A stretch of DNA of 55,906 nucleotides from assembly GCA_905480595.1 (NCBI GenBank), contig CAJQQY010000019.1, positions 1 to 55,906 of the forward strand, written 5' to 3'. The notes under the pieces were generated by a model. That model saw nothing but the letters and a program-made list of their open reading frames with translations. It did not search any database and was not told the DNA's origin. The stretch is from an uncultured Saprospiraceae bacterium (lineage in GTDB: Bacteria > Bacteroidota > Bacteroidia > Chitinophagales > Saprospiraceae). Shown piece after piece: positions 9,919 to 18,816 of the stretch. Position 1 is the first letter of the stretch, and each line of letters opens with the position of its first letter. Position numbers and translations under genes: made by a program.

Positions 9919-11580
9919 TCAATCCTTCAACTTCCTCGCACTTTTAAATTCCGATCCATCTTTCCATTGTGGATATAATTTTTCATTCGCCAATCGAAGT
10001 CCCACATTAAAAAATAACTGCGCATCTTCCACCGCACCTTTCAAATCCCAATCACCAGTATATTGATCAGAAGGTTGATGATAATTTGTAGTGGTAAATT
10101 CAGTTCGTTTAGACATGGCATATTCTTTTCCTTTTTCACGATGATCGTAACTACCTTTTGCATAAAGAGCAGGTATTCCAACCTTCGCAAAACAGAAATG
10201 ATCTGAACGGAAAAAATATCCTTTCTCAGGTTCTTGATCAGGTAAAATATATCGGTCCTGTTTCTTCGCTTCCTCTGCTGCAATATCATCCATCTCAGAA
10301 TGTCCATATCCTGTGATCGTCAAATCTTTCATTCGACCAATGATTGCAGCTCCATCCATATTGATATTGGCGACGGTATTTTTAATTGGATAAATTGGAT
10401 TTTGCGAATACCAAAGAGAACCTAAAAGCCCTTGTTCTTCAGCCGTTACGGAAAGAAAAATAACAGTACGTTTAGGTTTTTCTTTCATTTCTGAATATGC
10501 TTTGGCAATCGATAACATACTCGCAGAACCACTCGCATTATCCAATGCTCCATTATAAATTGAATCTCCATTCACGACTTGACCAACTCCAAGATGATCC
10601 CAATGTGCGGTGTAAATGATATATTCATCAGGCGTTTCTGAGCCTGTAATTTTTGCAATTACATTATTAGAGTTATTTTTTACAAAAGTATTTTTAATAG
10701 AAGTACTCATGTTCATTCCTAAAGGCATTGGTTTGAAGTCTTTATGACTTGCCTTTTGTAATAAATCTTTTGCTTCAATTTTTGAGTTTAGGAAAAGTCG
10801 TTTTGCTGCATCAAAAGTAATCCAACTTTCTACCGCACATCTTGAAGCATTGTCGTCGGTCGATTGCAAAGATAACAGTCCTCCAGACCATGAATTAGAA
10901 ACCACAAACCAAGGATAACCAGCTGCGCCTTTTTCATGAATCAAAATTACCCCATCTGCATTTTGTCTTGCGGCCTCTTCAAATTTATAATCCCAACGGC
11001 CATAATAAGTCATTGTTTTGCCTTTGAAAAAAGTAGAATCTTCTGAATAATAACCTGGATCATTCACAAAAATAACTGCCGTTTTTCCAGTCATATCAAT
11101 TCCATCGTAATCGTTCCATCCATATTCAGGTGCCACAATTCCAAAACCACAAAAGACTAATTCTGAATTATTGATGTCGATATTTTCTTTGACTTGCTGT
11201 GTGAAAGTCATCATATCTTTTTTGTATTCAAATTTCAAATCTTTCTTTCCACCTGTGATAAACATACCTTGAGAAGGTGCGGCGGTGATATCAACAAGAG
11301 GAACTTTTTGAAAATAACTATCACCATTCCCAGGTTCTAATCCCATTTTTTGAAATTCATCTTTGATAAAATTGATGGTGATTTCTTCGCCTGGGGAACA
11401 AGGTTTTCGGCCAAGAAACTTATCAGAGGAAAGTTCTGCTAAAAAGTATTCGATGTCAGTTGTATCAATTGCATCTGCAGGTGAACTCGTAGAAGCGGTA
11501 GTTGACTCTGATTGACAGCTAGTCATGAGAATACTTCCGCTAAGAATTAAGAGTAAAAAAAAGAGTAATGGATTTTTCAT
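9919..11580 (-). CDS. M28 family zinc aminopeptidase, lipoprotein
   Basis: Secreted or outer-membrane-anchored exopeptidase. The N-terminus is a lipoprotein signal ending in the lipobox LMTSC. A PA-like insert covers about residues 120-260. The M28 core follows with metal and catalytic signatures in order: TAHWDHLGVG, GALDNASGSASML, VTAEEQGLLGS, NINMDGA, FFRSDHFCFAKVGIPALY, and a C-terminal NYHQPSDQY. The two-zinc site therefore appears complete. The start is the ATG at 11580 (553 residues); the open frame extends six codons upstream only to a TTG, and the ATG gives a normal signal peptide. The gene is downstream of, and co-directional with, the HlyD gene (47 nt gap), so it may be read with the secretion operon, but nothing ties it to the exporter functionally. 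Confidence 0.92.
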   Translation of the reverse strand: MKNPLLFFLLLILSGSILMTSCQSESTTASTSSPADAIDTTDIEYFLAELSSDKFLGRKPCSPGEEITINFIKDEFQKMGLEPGNGDSYFQKVPLVDITAAPSQGMFITGGKKDLKFEYKKDMMTFTQQVKENIDINNSELVFCGFGIVAPEYGWNDYDGIDMTGKTAVIFVNDPGYYSEDSTFFKGKTMTYYGRWDYKFEEAARQNADGVILIHEKGAAGYPWFVVSNSWSGGLLSLQSTDDNASRCAVESWITFDAAKRLFLNSKIEAKDLLQKASHKDFKPMPLGMNMSTSIKNTFVKNNSNNVIAKITGSETPDEYIIYTAHWDHLGVGQVVNGDSIYNGALDNASGSASMLSIAKAYSEMKEKPKRTVIFLSVTAEEQGLLGSLWYSQNPIYPIKNTVANINMDGAAIIGRMKDLTITGYGHSEMDDIAAEEAKKQDRYILPDQEPEKGYFFRSDHFCFAKVGIPALYAKGSYDHREKGKEYAMSKRTEFTTTNYHQPSDQYTGDWDLKGAVEDAQLFFNVGLRLANEKLYPQWKDGSEFKSARKLKD

Positions 11581-11627
11581 AATTATTTTTTTCTTCAAAG
11601 AAAAGAAATAATTATGAAAGGGTAGGA

Positions 11628-12929
11628 TTATGATTCTTGTAAAAGTGGTTTAATTACATTTTCAAAAATTCGAACAAAAACACTCCTATTTTCGGTAATG
11701 ATAGCTCCTTCACCTCGTAGTTCTTGTTCTAATTTTAAAACTTTTCCACTTCGTGTGATTAAACCATTTGTCAACTTAATTTTAACGGGTAAACCTTCTT
11801 CACGAGGTAAGCCAGGAAGATCAATGACTTCACCATCCAACTGACCAAATTCTCGATAGGGGAAATTATCTAATTTTAATAAAACTCGTTGTCCTACTTC
11901 AATTCTTCCTGAACCTTGAATAGGAATAAACAGTTGAGTAAAATAATTGTCCTCCGACCCTTCGGGAAGGATTGCCATAATTTCTTTTCCTTGTTCGATA
12001 TATTGTTTTTCACTCCAGTTTTGCACCATAGAAATTTTTCCATCCATGGCTGCGATGAGTAAGTTTTCTTCATTCCATCTGTCTATTGCTCCAATTAGAT
12101 TGTTGATGCTACTTCGGAGGTTGATGTAGTTTTGATTATTGGTTTCGCTATTGGCACTTTCCACGCTACCAATGTTTTTATTGAGTCCAGAAATTTGAAG
12201 CCAGCGAGAATTAATTTCATCTTCAATTTCTTTTACTCTCGTTTTGGCAGCTATCCAAATTTTTTCTTGGTCCTCTAATTTTTGTTCTGAAAGGGTATTT
12301 TGGTTTTTTAATGTTCTAAATCGTTCGTATTTGTTTTTTTCTAAATTTTCAGTTGCTTGAGCGTCTTTTAATTTTCGTCTTTGGATATTGATACCAGATT
12401 TGATGTTTTGAATCTCTCTTTTTACTTGGGTAATTTCTTTTGCAGCGGCTTTGTTTTGTTCGTAAAATTGAAATTTCTCAAAGTTCGTTTGTACTTCCGC
12501 GTATAAATTTTGTAAAGATCCTAGCTCTAATTGCTTAAAGTCTGAGGACAAAAATTCTAATAATTCGAACTGATCAGCATCATTGAGATCTTTAGTAAAT
12601 TCTTCTAATTCTTCTACATCTTCATAGTTCGCAGCATTTTGCATCAAAACTAAAAGGTCACCTTCTTCCACTTTATTTCCATCTTCAACATGAATCTCTG
12701 AAATCAAACCTGATTTTTGAGCATTTACTCTTACAGGAGCAATCTTTGTTGTGATGGCCACCCTACCTCTCACTTTATCAGGATACTGCACCCAAAAACT
12801 CATCGCCACCATTGCGAAAACAGCACCTGTTACAACAAGCGTTCCCCATCGCACGATCCAACGTGGTGGAGTTCCGATGATCTCTTGAACATCATCACTT
12901 CTAAGTTCTATTCTGTCATGTTCTTCCAT
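11628..12929 (-). CDS. HlyD-family membrane fusion protein of a type I secretion system
   Basis: Periplasmic adaptor that links the ABC exporter to a TolC-type outer-membrane channel. A short cytoplasmic N-terminus precedes one membrane segment (about 31-50, VVTGAVFAMVAMSFWVQY). Then come a first lipoyl-like half (VEEGDLLVLMQN), a long coiled coil (about 120-290, rich in E, K, Q and N), a second lipoyl half, and a C-terminal beta domain. Length of 433 residues is normal. It lies 33 nt downstream of the C39 ABC exporter gene on the same strand, and the TolC-type gene is divergent from that pair, so the three parts of a tripartite exporter are present together. Start ATG at 12929. Confidence 0.93.
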   Translation of the reverse strand: MEEHDRIELRSDDVQEIIGTPPRWIVRWGTLVVTGAVFAMVAMSFWVQYPDKVRGRVAITTKIAPVRVNAQKSGLISEIHVEDGNKVEEGDLLVLMQNAANYEDVEELEEFTKDLNDADQFELLEFLSSDFKQLELGSLQNLYAEVQTNFEKFQFYEQNKAAAKEITQVKREIQNIKSGINIQRRKLKDAQATENLEKNKYERFRTLKNQNTLSEQKLEDQEKIWIAAKTRVKEIEDEINSRWLQISGLNKNIGSVESANSETNNQNYINLRSSINNLIGAIDRWNEENLLIAAMDGKISMVQNWSEKQYIEQGKEIMAILPEGSEDNYFTQLFIPIQGSGRIEVGQRVLLKLDNFPYREFGQLDGEVIDLPGLPREEGLPVKIKLTNGLITRSGKVLKLEQELRGEGAIITENRSVFVRIFENVIKPLLQES

Positions 12930-12962
12930 TGCTAAATTTTGAATGAACGGTTGATTTGAATT

Positions 12963-15152
12963 TTAAGCTCCAAGTTCTAATTGGTTTCTCACTAAATAAT
13001 AATATGCTCCTTTCATTTCTGTTAAATCTTTATGCGTTCCTTGCTCGATGATTTCGCCATCTTCAAGAACGATAATCATGTCTGCATTTTTTACTGTACT
13101 CAATCTGTGTGCAACAATCAATACCGTTCTTCCTTCAAAAAATTCTTCTAAATTATCCATCACAATCATCTCATTATAAGCATCCAATGCATTGGTCGCT
13201 TCGTCTAAGAAAATAAATTCGGGATTTTTATAAACTGCTCTTGCGAGTAGTAATCTTTGTTTTTGACCTTGGCTCAAACCGATTCCGTCGCCTCCGATTT
13301 TAGTATTGTAACCAAGTGGTAAACCTTCAATAAAGGTTTGAGCATTGGCAACTTTTACTGCATGGAGTAATTTCTTTTTATCTACAACTTCATCTCCGAG
13401 GGCAATATTGTTGGCTATAGATTCTGAAAAAATATACCCATCTTGCATCACCACACCACATTTTTCTCTCCATATTTTATTTCTAATATTGGATAAGGTC
13501 GTATCGCCTAATTTTACATTTCCTTTGGTTGGGGAATAAAAATTCAATAATAATTTGAGCAAAGTTGTTTTTCCACTTCCACTTGTTCCAACGATAGCAA
13601 TTTTCTTTCCTTGAGGAATCGTCAAACTGATATCTTTTAAAATCATATTTGAATTCGGGCCTCCATATTGGAAAAATACATTTTCCAAAACCAAATCTTT
13701 ATTCCCAGGCAAAATATTCATTTTCCCCTCCAAATCTTCTTCCTCTTCTTTTGAATGAATTTCATTTAATCGTTCTAAGCTAATTCCTGCATCTTGATAT
13801 GATTTGATAAAATTCATCCATTGTGAAATTGGTCCATTCAATTGGCCAATAATATATTGAACGGCCATCATCATCCCCAAAGTCATATCTCCTTGGATTA
13901 CAGCACGAGCGGCAATAAATGTAATGAAGATATTTTTTAACTCATTGATAAAATTGGCCCCAACGCTTTGCATTTGTTCCAATTTCAAATAACTAACGCT
14001 GATTCGGAATAGTTTCGCTTGGATGCGTTCCCATTTCCATCGTTTTTGTTTTTCGGCATTATGCAATTTGATTTCTTGCATTCCATTGATCAGTTGGATG
14101 AGGGTACTTTGATTATCAGCCATTTGATCGAATCGACGATAATCTAATTCTTTTCGTTTTTTCAAAAAGAATAAAACCCATAGGACATAAAGAACAGTCG
14201 CTATTAAAAATACACCTACAATCAACCCACTATAAATGGCTAAAATCGCTGTGAATATCACAAACGTCACCATTGAAAATGCAGTAAATAATGCTGATGA
14301 GGTTAAAAAATATTCCACTCGACGATTGTCCGAAATTCTTTGTAATAAATCTCCAATTAATTTTGTATCAAAAAATCGAATGGGCAGTCTCATCATTTTT
14401 AATAAGAAGTCGCTAATCATACTAATGTTGACTCGCGAACCAATATAAAGCAAAATCCACGATCTCAGGTACTCCACCGCCGTCTGACTAAAATATAAAA
14501 CCAACTGTGCAATCAATACCACATAGATAAAATCCAAGTCTTGATTTTCAATACCTGTATCAACAACTGATTGCATCAAAAACGGAAAAGCAATCTGCAA
14601 AAATGCACCTGCCAATAATCCAATAACTAACTGCCAAATCAGTCCAGTATAACTTTTGAAATATTTAAAAAGATAGCCAAAGCTAATTTTGTTTGACTTT
14701 TCTCCTTCGCGCTCATAGAATTTTGGAGTAGGTTCCAACATCAAAATCACACCAACATCTTCGCCATCTACGGTATCACTCGCCCAACCTTCCAAGAACT
14801 CATTCTTAGTGATGGTCACTTTCCCATGTGCAGGATCTGCTACCCAAACTTTATTTTTCTTGATTTTGTAAACAACGATAAAATGCTGCTGTCGCCAATG
14901 GGCCACAAATGGAACTGGGATTTCCTCAGGTAAAACATCGAAAGGAACCTTAACCGCCAAAGAATGCATACCGATATGCTCTGCCGCATCGCTGATATCC
15001 ATCAACGAAACACCTTCCCGATCAGGGTAGGAAATGGATCGCAAGTATTCCGGATTATAGTGTCTGCCATGATAGCGAGCTATCATTCGCAAGGACGCTA
15101 CTCCGCAATCCATCGCATCTAATTGTTTGTAAAAAGGAAAAGAAATCGGCAT
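12963..15152 (-). CDS. Peptidase C39-containing ABC exporter (peptide/bacteriocin processing and export)
   Basis: Inner-membrane exporter that cuts a leader from peptide substrates, usually after a double glycine, and pumps them out. Domains in order: C39 cysteine peptidase (1-130) with Q10, catalytic C16 in DAMDCGVASLRM, H90 in QQHFIVVYK and D106 in VADPAHG, so the full catalytic set is present and the peptidase should be active; six-helix ABC membrane domain (about 170-450); ATPase with Walker A GTSGSGKTTL, signature LSQGQKQR, Walker B FIFLDEATNALDA and H-loop VAHRLST. 729 residues, usual length. The operon continues into the HlyD gene, with a TolC-type gene divergent. No gene for a double-glycine precursor was found nearby, so the cargo is unknown. 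Confidence 0.95.
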   Translation of the reverse strand: MPISFPFYKQLDAMDCGVASLRMIARYHGRHYNPEYLRSISYPDREGVSLMDISDAAEHIGMHSLAVKVPFDVLPEEIPVPFVAHWRQQHFIVVYKIKKNKVWVADPAHGKVTITKNEFLEGWASDTVDGEDVGVILMLEPTPKFYEREGEKSNKISFGYLFKYFKSYTGLIWQLVIGLLAGAFLQIAFPFLMQSVVDTGIENQDLDFIYVVLIAQLVLYFSQTAVEYLRSWILLYIGSRVNISMISDFLLKMMRLPIRFFDTKLIGDLLQRISDNRRVEYFLTSSALFTAFSMVTFVIFTAILAIYSGLIVGVFLIATVLYVLWVLFFLKKRKELDYRRFDQMADNQSTLIQLINGMQEIKLHNAEKQKRWKWERIQAKLFRISVSYLKLEQMQSVGANFINELKNIFITFIAARAVIQGDMTLGMMMAVQYIIGQLNGPISQWMNFIKSYQDAGISLERLNEIHSKEEEEDLEGKMNILPGNKDLVLENVFFQYGGPNSNMILKDISLTIPQGKKIAIVGTSGSGKTTLLKLLLNFYSPTKGNVKLGDTTLSNIRNKIWREKCGVVMQDGYIFSESIANNIALGDEVVDKKKLLHAVKVANAQTFIEGLPLGYNTKIGGDGIGLSQGQKQRLLLARAVYKNPEFIFLDEATNALDAYNEMIVMDNLEEFFEGRTVLIVAHRLSTVKNADMIIVLEDGEIIEQGTHKDLTEMKGAYYYLVRNQLELGA

Positions 15153-15643
15153 TTAAATTGGCTGAAATTTTTTGTTCTCATCAGCTTGATTTTTTCATTT
15201 TGTAAGAGAATGGAAAAACCAGGGAGTTGAGAGGTAAAGTTTTCTTTTTTTAATGTGTATTAATCCGTACAATTGACTGGTAATCAATGGTTTACGAAAT
15301 TCCTGTATGCCGCATGATAAGCTATGATATTATTAGCAATAATTATACCGAAATTCTTTAATATGTCAGGTTTATGTAAAGATTTTTTTTAATGGGTAAA
15401 TATGAAGAGTGGCATAATTTTTTCAAAAACATTAAATAATAACGTAATTTTACAAAACTTCTTTAAAGTCGTATGATTAAGCTCTTTTTTGACTTTAAAA
15501 AATTGTAAAAACGAATCAACAAGAAAGAACCTTTCTAATAAACCTAAAAACCTATTCTAACCTCCTATCTACGGATTTTTGAGTAACATATTTTTATGTG
15601 AGATAATCAAACATTATCCATTCTTTTCATTTACCTATATTTT
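15153..15643. other. 491-nt divergent promoter region of the type I secretion genes
   Basis: AT-rich DNA between the minus-strand exporter operon and the plus-strand TolC-type gene. It should carry both promoters. One 24-codon frame (15287-15361, plus) is present but has no double-glycine leader features and no support as a gene. I see no strong hairpin. Confidence 0.6.
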
Positions 15644-17089
15644 ATGCAAAAGATAACCTTAACCGTTTTTAGTATTTTGTTTTTTGGAAATGTGCTGACT
15701 GCGCAACGGACTTGGTCATTGGAGAAATGTATTCAACATGTACAGCAGAGCAATGTTACTTCTTTGCGACATGCCAACCTTGAAGTAGCGAAAAACAAAA
15801 TTGTTTTAGAGAGAACTGAAGCAGAGCGACAACCTGACCTGGGATTCTCGACTAATATAGGTTTGAATTTAGGACGAACGATTGACCCTTCGACTAATGA
15901 ATTTGGAAATTCATCTACACTTTACAATAGTTTTCGATTAGAAAGTAATTACACTTTGTATGATGGAAATCAGACAAAGAAGAGAATTGAAAAATCAAGT
16001 TTAGCGGTTCAATCTGCTCAAGCTGATGCTGATCAATTGGCGAAGGATTTATCATTGAGTGTGTTGCAAGCTTATTTGACTATTTTGATGGCGGAGGAAC
16101 AATTATCGAATGCGAAGAAAAATTTGTCTCAAACAGAATCTTGGATGCGACAAACTAAAAATCTAGTTAATGCAGGTTTACAATCGTCTGCCGATATGAG
16201 AAATGTCGAAATCCAAAAAGCTAGAGATGAACAAAAAATTATTGATCGACAAAATTATTTAGATCGAAGTTATGTGGCGTTGAAACTAATCCTAGAAATA
16301 GATCCTTCCCTTTCGTTAAAAATAGTAAAACCTAAAAAAATAGCTCAACCGGACGAGTCAATTCAAAATCTTTCTTTTAGAAGTATTTATGCAAAAGCAT
16401 TGAGAACCCAACCGGGTGTTGAAGGAGGAGAATTAGAATTGAAGAGTTTGAAATTGGATAAAGCAATTGCGCTGACTGAGAAAAAACCAACAGTAAGTTT
16501 ATTTGGAGGAGTTTGGACAAATTACTCATCTGCAATTACGGAATTTGATGAATCCAATATTTTCCTTGATACGATAGGATCTACTTATTTTGTTTCTATT
16601 CCTGGACCAGATATCGATGTTCCTGCATCTCAGATTGTTGAAGTTGGAGGTGAGTTAAAAAATAAAAAATACCTTAACCAAGTAGGTGATAATTTGGGAT
16701 ATGGAGTTGGTGTAAATGTTTACGTTCCTATTTTAGATAAAAAATCTTCAAAACTAAATGCTGAAATTGCTCAAATCAACTACCGACAAAAGCAAGAAGA
16801 AAATATTCAATTCAAACAACAGTTGCGAACGGATATTCAAAATGCGATAGCAGATGTTAAAGCTGCCGTTAAAAAGTTAGAAGCAGCAGAAAAGACTTTG
16901 ACACTACTCGAAGCATCTATTGTTTCGATGAAAAATAAATTAAGTCTTGGTAATATCAATGCTTTCGAATATAAAACTATTCTCAACGATAGAGATAGTG
17001 CTGAGATTGAATTAGTTCTAGCGAAGTACGAGTTTATTTTGAAAAAAATGATTGTGGAATTTTATGAAGGGAAGAAGTTGAAGTTGTAA
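15644..17089 (+). CDS. TolC-family outer-membrane efflux/secretion protein
   Basis: Trimeric outer-membrane channel subunit. The signal peptide MQKITLTVFSILFFGNVLTAQ is followed directly by WSLEKCIQHV, the usual start of bacteroidetal TolC proteins. Two long helical, coiled-coil-prone repeats (about residues 30-220 and 350-470, with NRDSAEIELVLAKYEFILKK near the end) are characteristic of the outer membrane efflux protein family. 481 residues, normal length. It is divergent from the C39 exporter/HlyD pair and is the natural third part of that secretion system. The start is the ATG at 15644. A perfect 24-bp hairpin lies 49 nt after the stop codon. Confidence 0.93.
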   Translation: MQKITLTVFSILFFGNVLTAQRTWSLEKCIQHVQQSNVTSLRHANLEVAKNKIVLERTEAERQPDLGFSTNIGLNLGRTIDPSTNEFGNSSTLYNSFRLESNYTLYDGNQTKKRIEKSSLAVQSAQADADQLAKDLSLSVLQAYLTILMAEEQLSNAKKNLSQTESWMRQTKNLVNAGLQSSADMRNVEIQKARDEQKIIDRQNYLDRSYVALKLILEIDPSLSLKIVKPKKIAQPDESIQNLSFRSIYAKALRTQPGVEGGELELKSLKLDKAIALTEKKPTVSLFGGVWTNYSSAITEFDESNIFLDTIGSTYFVSIPGPDIDVPASQIVEVGGELKNKKYLNQVGDNLGYGVGVNVYVPILDKKSSKLNAEIAQINYRQKQEENIQFKQQLRTDIQNAIADVKAAVKKLEAAEKTLTLLEASIVSMKNKLSLGNINAFEYKTILNDRDSAEIELVLAKYEFILKKMIVEFYEGKKLKL

Positions 17090-17106
17090 GAGTCAAGGGT
17101 TAATAA

Positions 17107-17134
17107 ATATCGAGTATCCAACAAGGAATATCGA
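17107..17134. repeat. Second copy of a short dispersed repeat
   Basis: The reverse complement contains GATATTCCTTGTTGGATA, which matches the core of the repeat at 9881-9903 with one mismatch in the shared 17-18 nt. Like that copy it lies just after the stop codon of a plus-strand gene. Confidence 0.5.
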
Positions 17135-17137
17135 TTT

Positions 17138-17191
17138 AATAATGAAGAAAGCTCTTTTTGCTAAAATGCAAAAAGAGCTTTCTTCATTATT
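17138..17191 (+). terminator. Perfect 24-bp hairpin after the TolC-type gene
   Basis: The left arm 17138-17161 is exactly complementary to 17168-17191 around a 6-nt loop. The stem includes AAAGCTCTTTTTGC. There is no T-run directly after either arm, so it is not a classical intrinsic terminator; it may act as a strong mRNA 3'-end stabiliser or transcription barrier. Confidence 0.6.
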
Positions 17192-17227
17192 AAGAGGTGG
17201 AACACGAAGCCCCTGACTCCACGACAT

Positions 17228-17262
17228 AAAAAAAGGCTGCCCATTATTTAATGGAGCAGCCC
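17228..17262 (-). terminator. Minus-strand rho-independent terminator with no obvious upstream gene
   Basis: On the minus strand a GC-rich stem (GGCTGC, then CCATT with AATGG, with one-nt asymmetry; plus coordinates 17235-17262) is followed at once by seven T. The orientation calls for a leftward transcript starting somewhere in 17270-17830, where no annotated gene exists. See the small frame at 17360-17434. Confidence 0.7.
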
Positions 17263-17359
17263 CTATTCCAAAAACCGATTATTATAAGAAGTTTAAACCA
17301 AATTCATTTTCCACATATAAAAGATGGTCTACATCGAAAGATGCAATAATAATTAGCCC

Positions 17360-17434
17360 TTAGAATACTTTATTTAGTAGATTGTCGTCTTCGTAAATAC
17401 TATGGCGTAAAACAATCTTTTTGGAACTTTTCAT
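17360..17434 (-). other. Candidate small transcript: 24-codon frame upstream of an orphan terminator
   Basis: An ATG at 17434 opens a 24-codon frame ending in TAA at 17360-17362; it is lysine-rich at the start (MKSSKKIVLRH). After the stop the same frame stays open for 21 more codons (GLIIIASFDVDHLLY and so on). About 100 nt downstream is a minus-strand terminator with a T-run. I do not recognise the peptide. It may be a small protein, a leader, a broken short gene, or chance within a small RNA gene. The terminator is the stronger evidence that something is transcribed here. Confidence 0.3.
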
Positions 17435-17550
17435 TTGCGTAATGCAAAAAAATTATAAAGATGGGATTATATATTTGTTGATAGTTTAGTTGTGTAACAA
17501 AAATAAAGTAAAATTCATAGAACAATATGAAGAATAGGTAGCTATTTTAA

Positions 17551-17575
17551 AAAATACCCTAAAAGGGGTATTTTT
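17551..17575 (+). terminator. Terminator-like hairpin in the 17.1-17.8 kb gap
   Basis: AAAATACCC (17551-17559) pairs with 17566-17574 around a 6-nt loop; A-runs on one side and T-runs on the other would let it work in either direction. No gene lies directly upstream on the plus strand. The rest of 17263-17830 is AT-rich, with the DUF2911 promoter at its right end. Confidence 0.5.
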
Positions 17576-17725
17576 CATAATATGACCTTTTTAAAAGTAA
17601 TATTTTATTATATGAACGAGGAATTGATTTTATGTAGAAATCATTGGAAATGATCAGGTTGATAGGATGTGAAAAACGGATTCTTTTCCTTTAAATAAAT
17701 GAACATTCTTTTTTTTAATGACAAA

Positions 17726-17780
17726 TTGATTACTTAGAAAAATTAGCTTTTAAATTTGTGAGAAAGAAACCTTAATTTTG
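17726..17780 (+). promoter_or_regulatory. Candidate Bacteroidota-type promoter(s) of the DUF2911 gene
   Basis: TAAATTTG (17751-17758) has a TTG 22 nt upstream (17726-17728). A second exact TAnnTTTG, TAATTTTG, lies at 17773-17780, about 50 nt before the ATG. Either or both could be the -7 element of the phylum's housekeeping sigma factor. Confidence 0.5.
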
Positions 17781-17830
17781 CAATGAAACAAGTAATTAAT
17801 TATTTCTAAAAAAAAAAATAAAATCTTACG

Positions 17831-18676
17831 ATGAAAAAATTATTGACCAGTTTATTTATGATTGCTGCTGTAATGATGGTCACGAACAGCGCCGTTGCTC
17901 AGATTAATACACCTGCACCAAGTCCAGGTTGTAAAATAGAGCAAGTAGTTGGATTGACAACTGTTAGCTTGGACTATAGCCGTCCAAGTGTGAAGGGACG
18001 TGTACTTTTTGTAGATGTTGAAGCATTTGGTAGTATCTGGAGAACAGGTGCTAACCAAGCTACTAAAATCACTTTTAGTGATGATGTAAAAATTGAAGGG
18101 AAATCTGTACCTGCTGGAACTTATGCATTATACAGTATTCCTGATCCTGTTGATTGGACAATTATGTTATACAAAGATTTGACATTAGGCGGGAATGTTG
18201 CAAAATATAACAAAGAAGAAGAAGTAGCTCGATTCAAAGTAAAAGGATATAAGCGTTCTAATTTTGTAGAATCATTTACTATTGATATTGCAGACATTAA
18301 AGATAATGGAGCAACGATGTCTTTGAAATGGGGTAACTGGTATGTTCCTTTTAAGTTAGAAGTTTCTTTCGAAGACAAAGTAATGGAGCAAATAGAATCT
18401 GCAATGGCAGGTACAACTAGAGGTGAGTATTACTCTGCTGCTAAATTTTACTATGACAATGGTAAAGACATGAAGAAAGCTCACGAGTGGGTAAAAATGG
18501 CGAATCAAAAAGGAGAAAGATACTGGCAGTTAAGATTACAAGCTCAGATCGAAGCTAAACTTGGAATGACTGCTGAGGCAAAAGCTACTATCGGTAAATC
18601 TTCTGCTGCTGCAAAAGCTGCGGGAAATGCAGGTTATGCAAAAGCAAATGATAAGCTTTTAAAAGGATTTAACTAA
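17831..18676 (+). CDS. Secreted DUF2911 domain protein
   Basis: 281 residues with a signal peptide (about 1-23, ending in AVAQ). DUF2911 spans about 30-180 with its usual phrases: VSLDYSRPSVKGRVLF, GSIWRTGANQATKITFSDD, VPAGTYALYSIP. The C-terminal ~100 residues are Ala/Lys-rich and helical, with a TPR-like look. DUF2911 proteins are very common in Bacteroidota and have no established function; a periplasmic beta-structured role is likely. ATG at 17831, preceded by two TAnnTTTG-type elements; a good terminator follows. It is a single-gene unit. Confidence 0.92.
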   Translation: MKKLLTSLFMIAAVMMVTNSAVAQINTPAPSPGCKIEQVVGLTTVSLDYSRPSVKGRVLFVDVEAFGSIWRTGANQATKITFSDDVKIEGKSVPAGTYALYSIPDPVDWTIMLYKDLTLGGNVAKYNKEEEVARFKVKGYKRSNFVESFTIDIADIKDNGATMSLKWGNWYVPFKLEVSFEDKVMEQIESAMAGTTRGEYYSAAKFYYDNGKDMKKAHEWVKMANQKGERYWQLRLQAQIEAKLGMTAEAKATIGKSSAAAKAAGNAGYAKANDKLLKGFN

Positions 18677-18684
18677 TATAAAAC

Positions 18685-18816
18685 GGTTAACTGTGAATGG
18701 TTAACGGTTGACAAAGAGAAATCCCGAACCTTCAAAATGAAGATTCGGGATTTTCTTTTGGGAAAAATAAAGTTAAGTATGATTACCCGTTAAAAATTAA
18801 TCATTCACAGTTACCC
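18685..18816. repeat. Inverted repeat pair that forms the 3' end of the symporter gene
   Basis: A 20-nt core (18685-18704, GGTTAACTGTGAATGGTTAA) is matched 18/20 in inverted orientation at 18797-18816. The right copy supplies the last codons and stop of the symporter gene (it encodes ...RVTVND). The left copy lies just after the DUF2911 stop codon. The text is of a low-complexity, dispersed-repeat type. Confidence 0.6.
18719..18758 (+). terminator. Terminator of the DUF2911 gene
   Basis: AAATCCCGAA (18719-18728) pairs with TTCGGGATTT (18744-18753), with an inner TTC/GAA extension, followed by a T-rich run. It starts 43 nt after the stop codon. Confidence 0.8.

Noticed and set aside
15287-15361. 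24-codon frame between exporter and TolC-type genes as a secreted peptide precursor
   Set aside because: No double glycine, no leader-like N-terminus, and no promoter evidence.
17434-17441. TTTGCGTA half-site matching the NrtR-type operator
   Set aside because: The second half-site is at the wrong spacing (directly followed by ATGCAAA), so it does not fit the N5 palindrome; likely chance.
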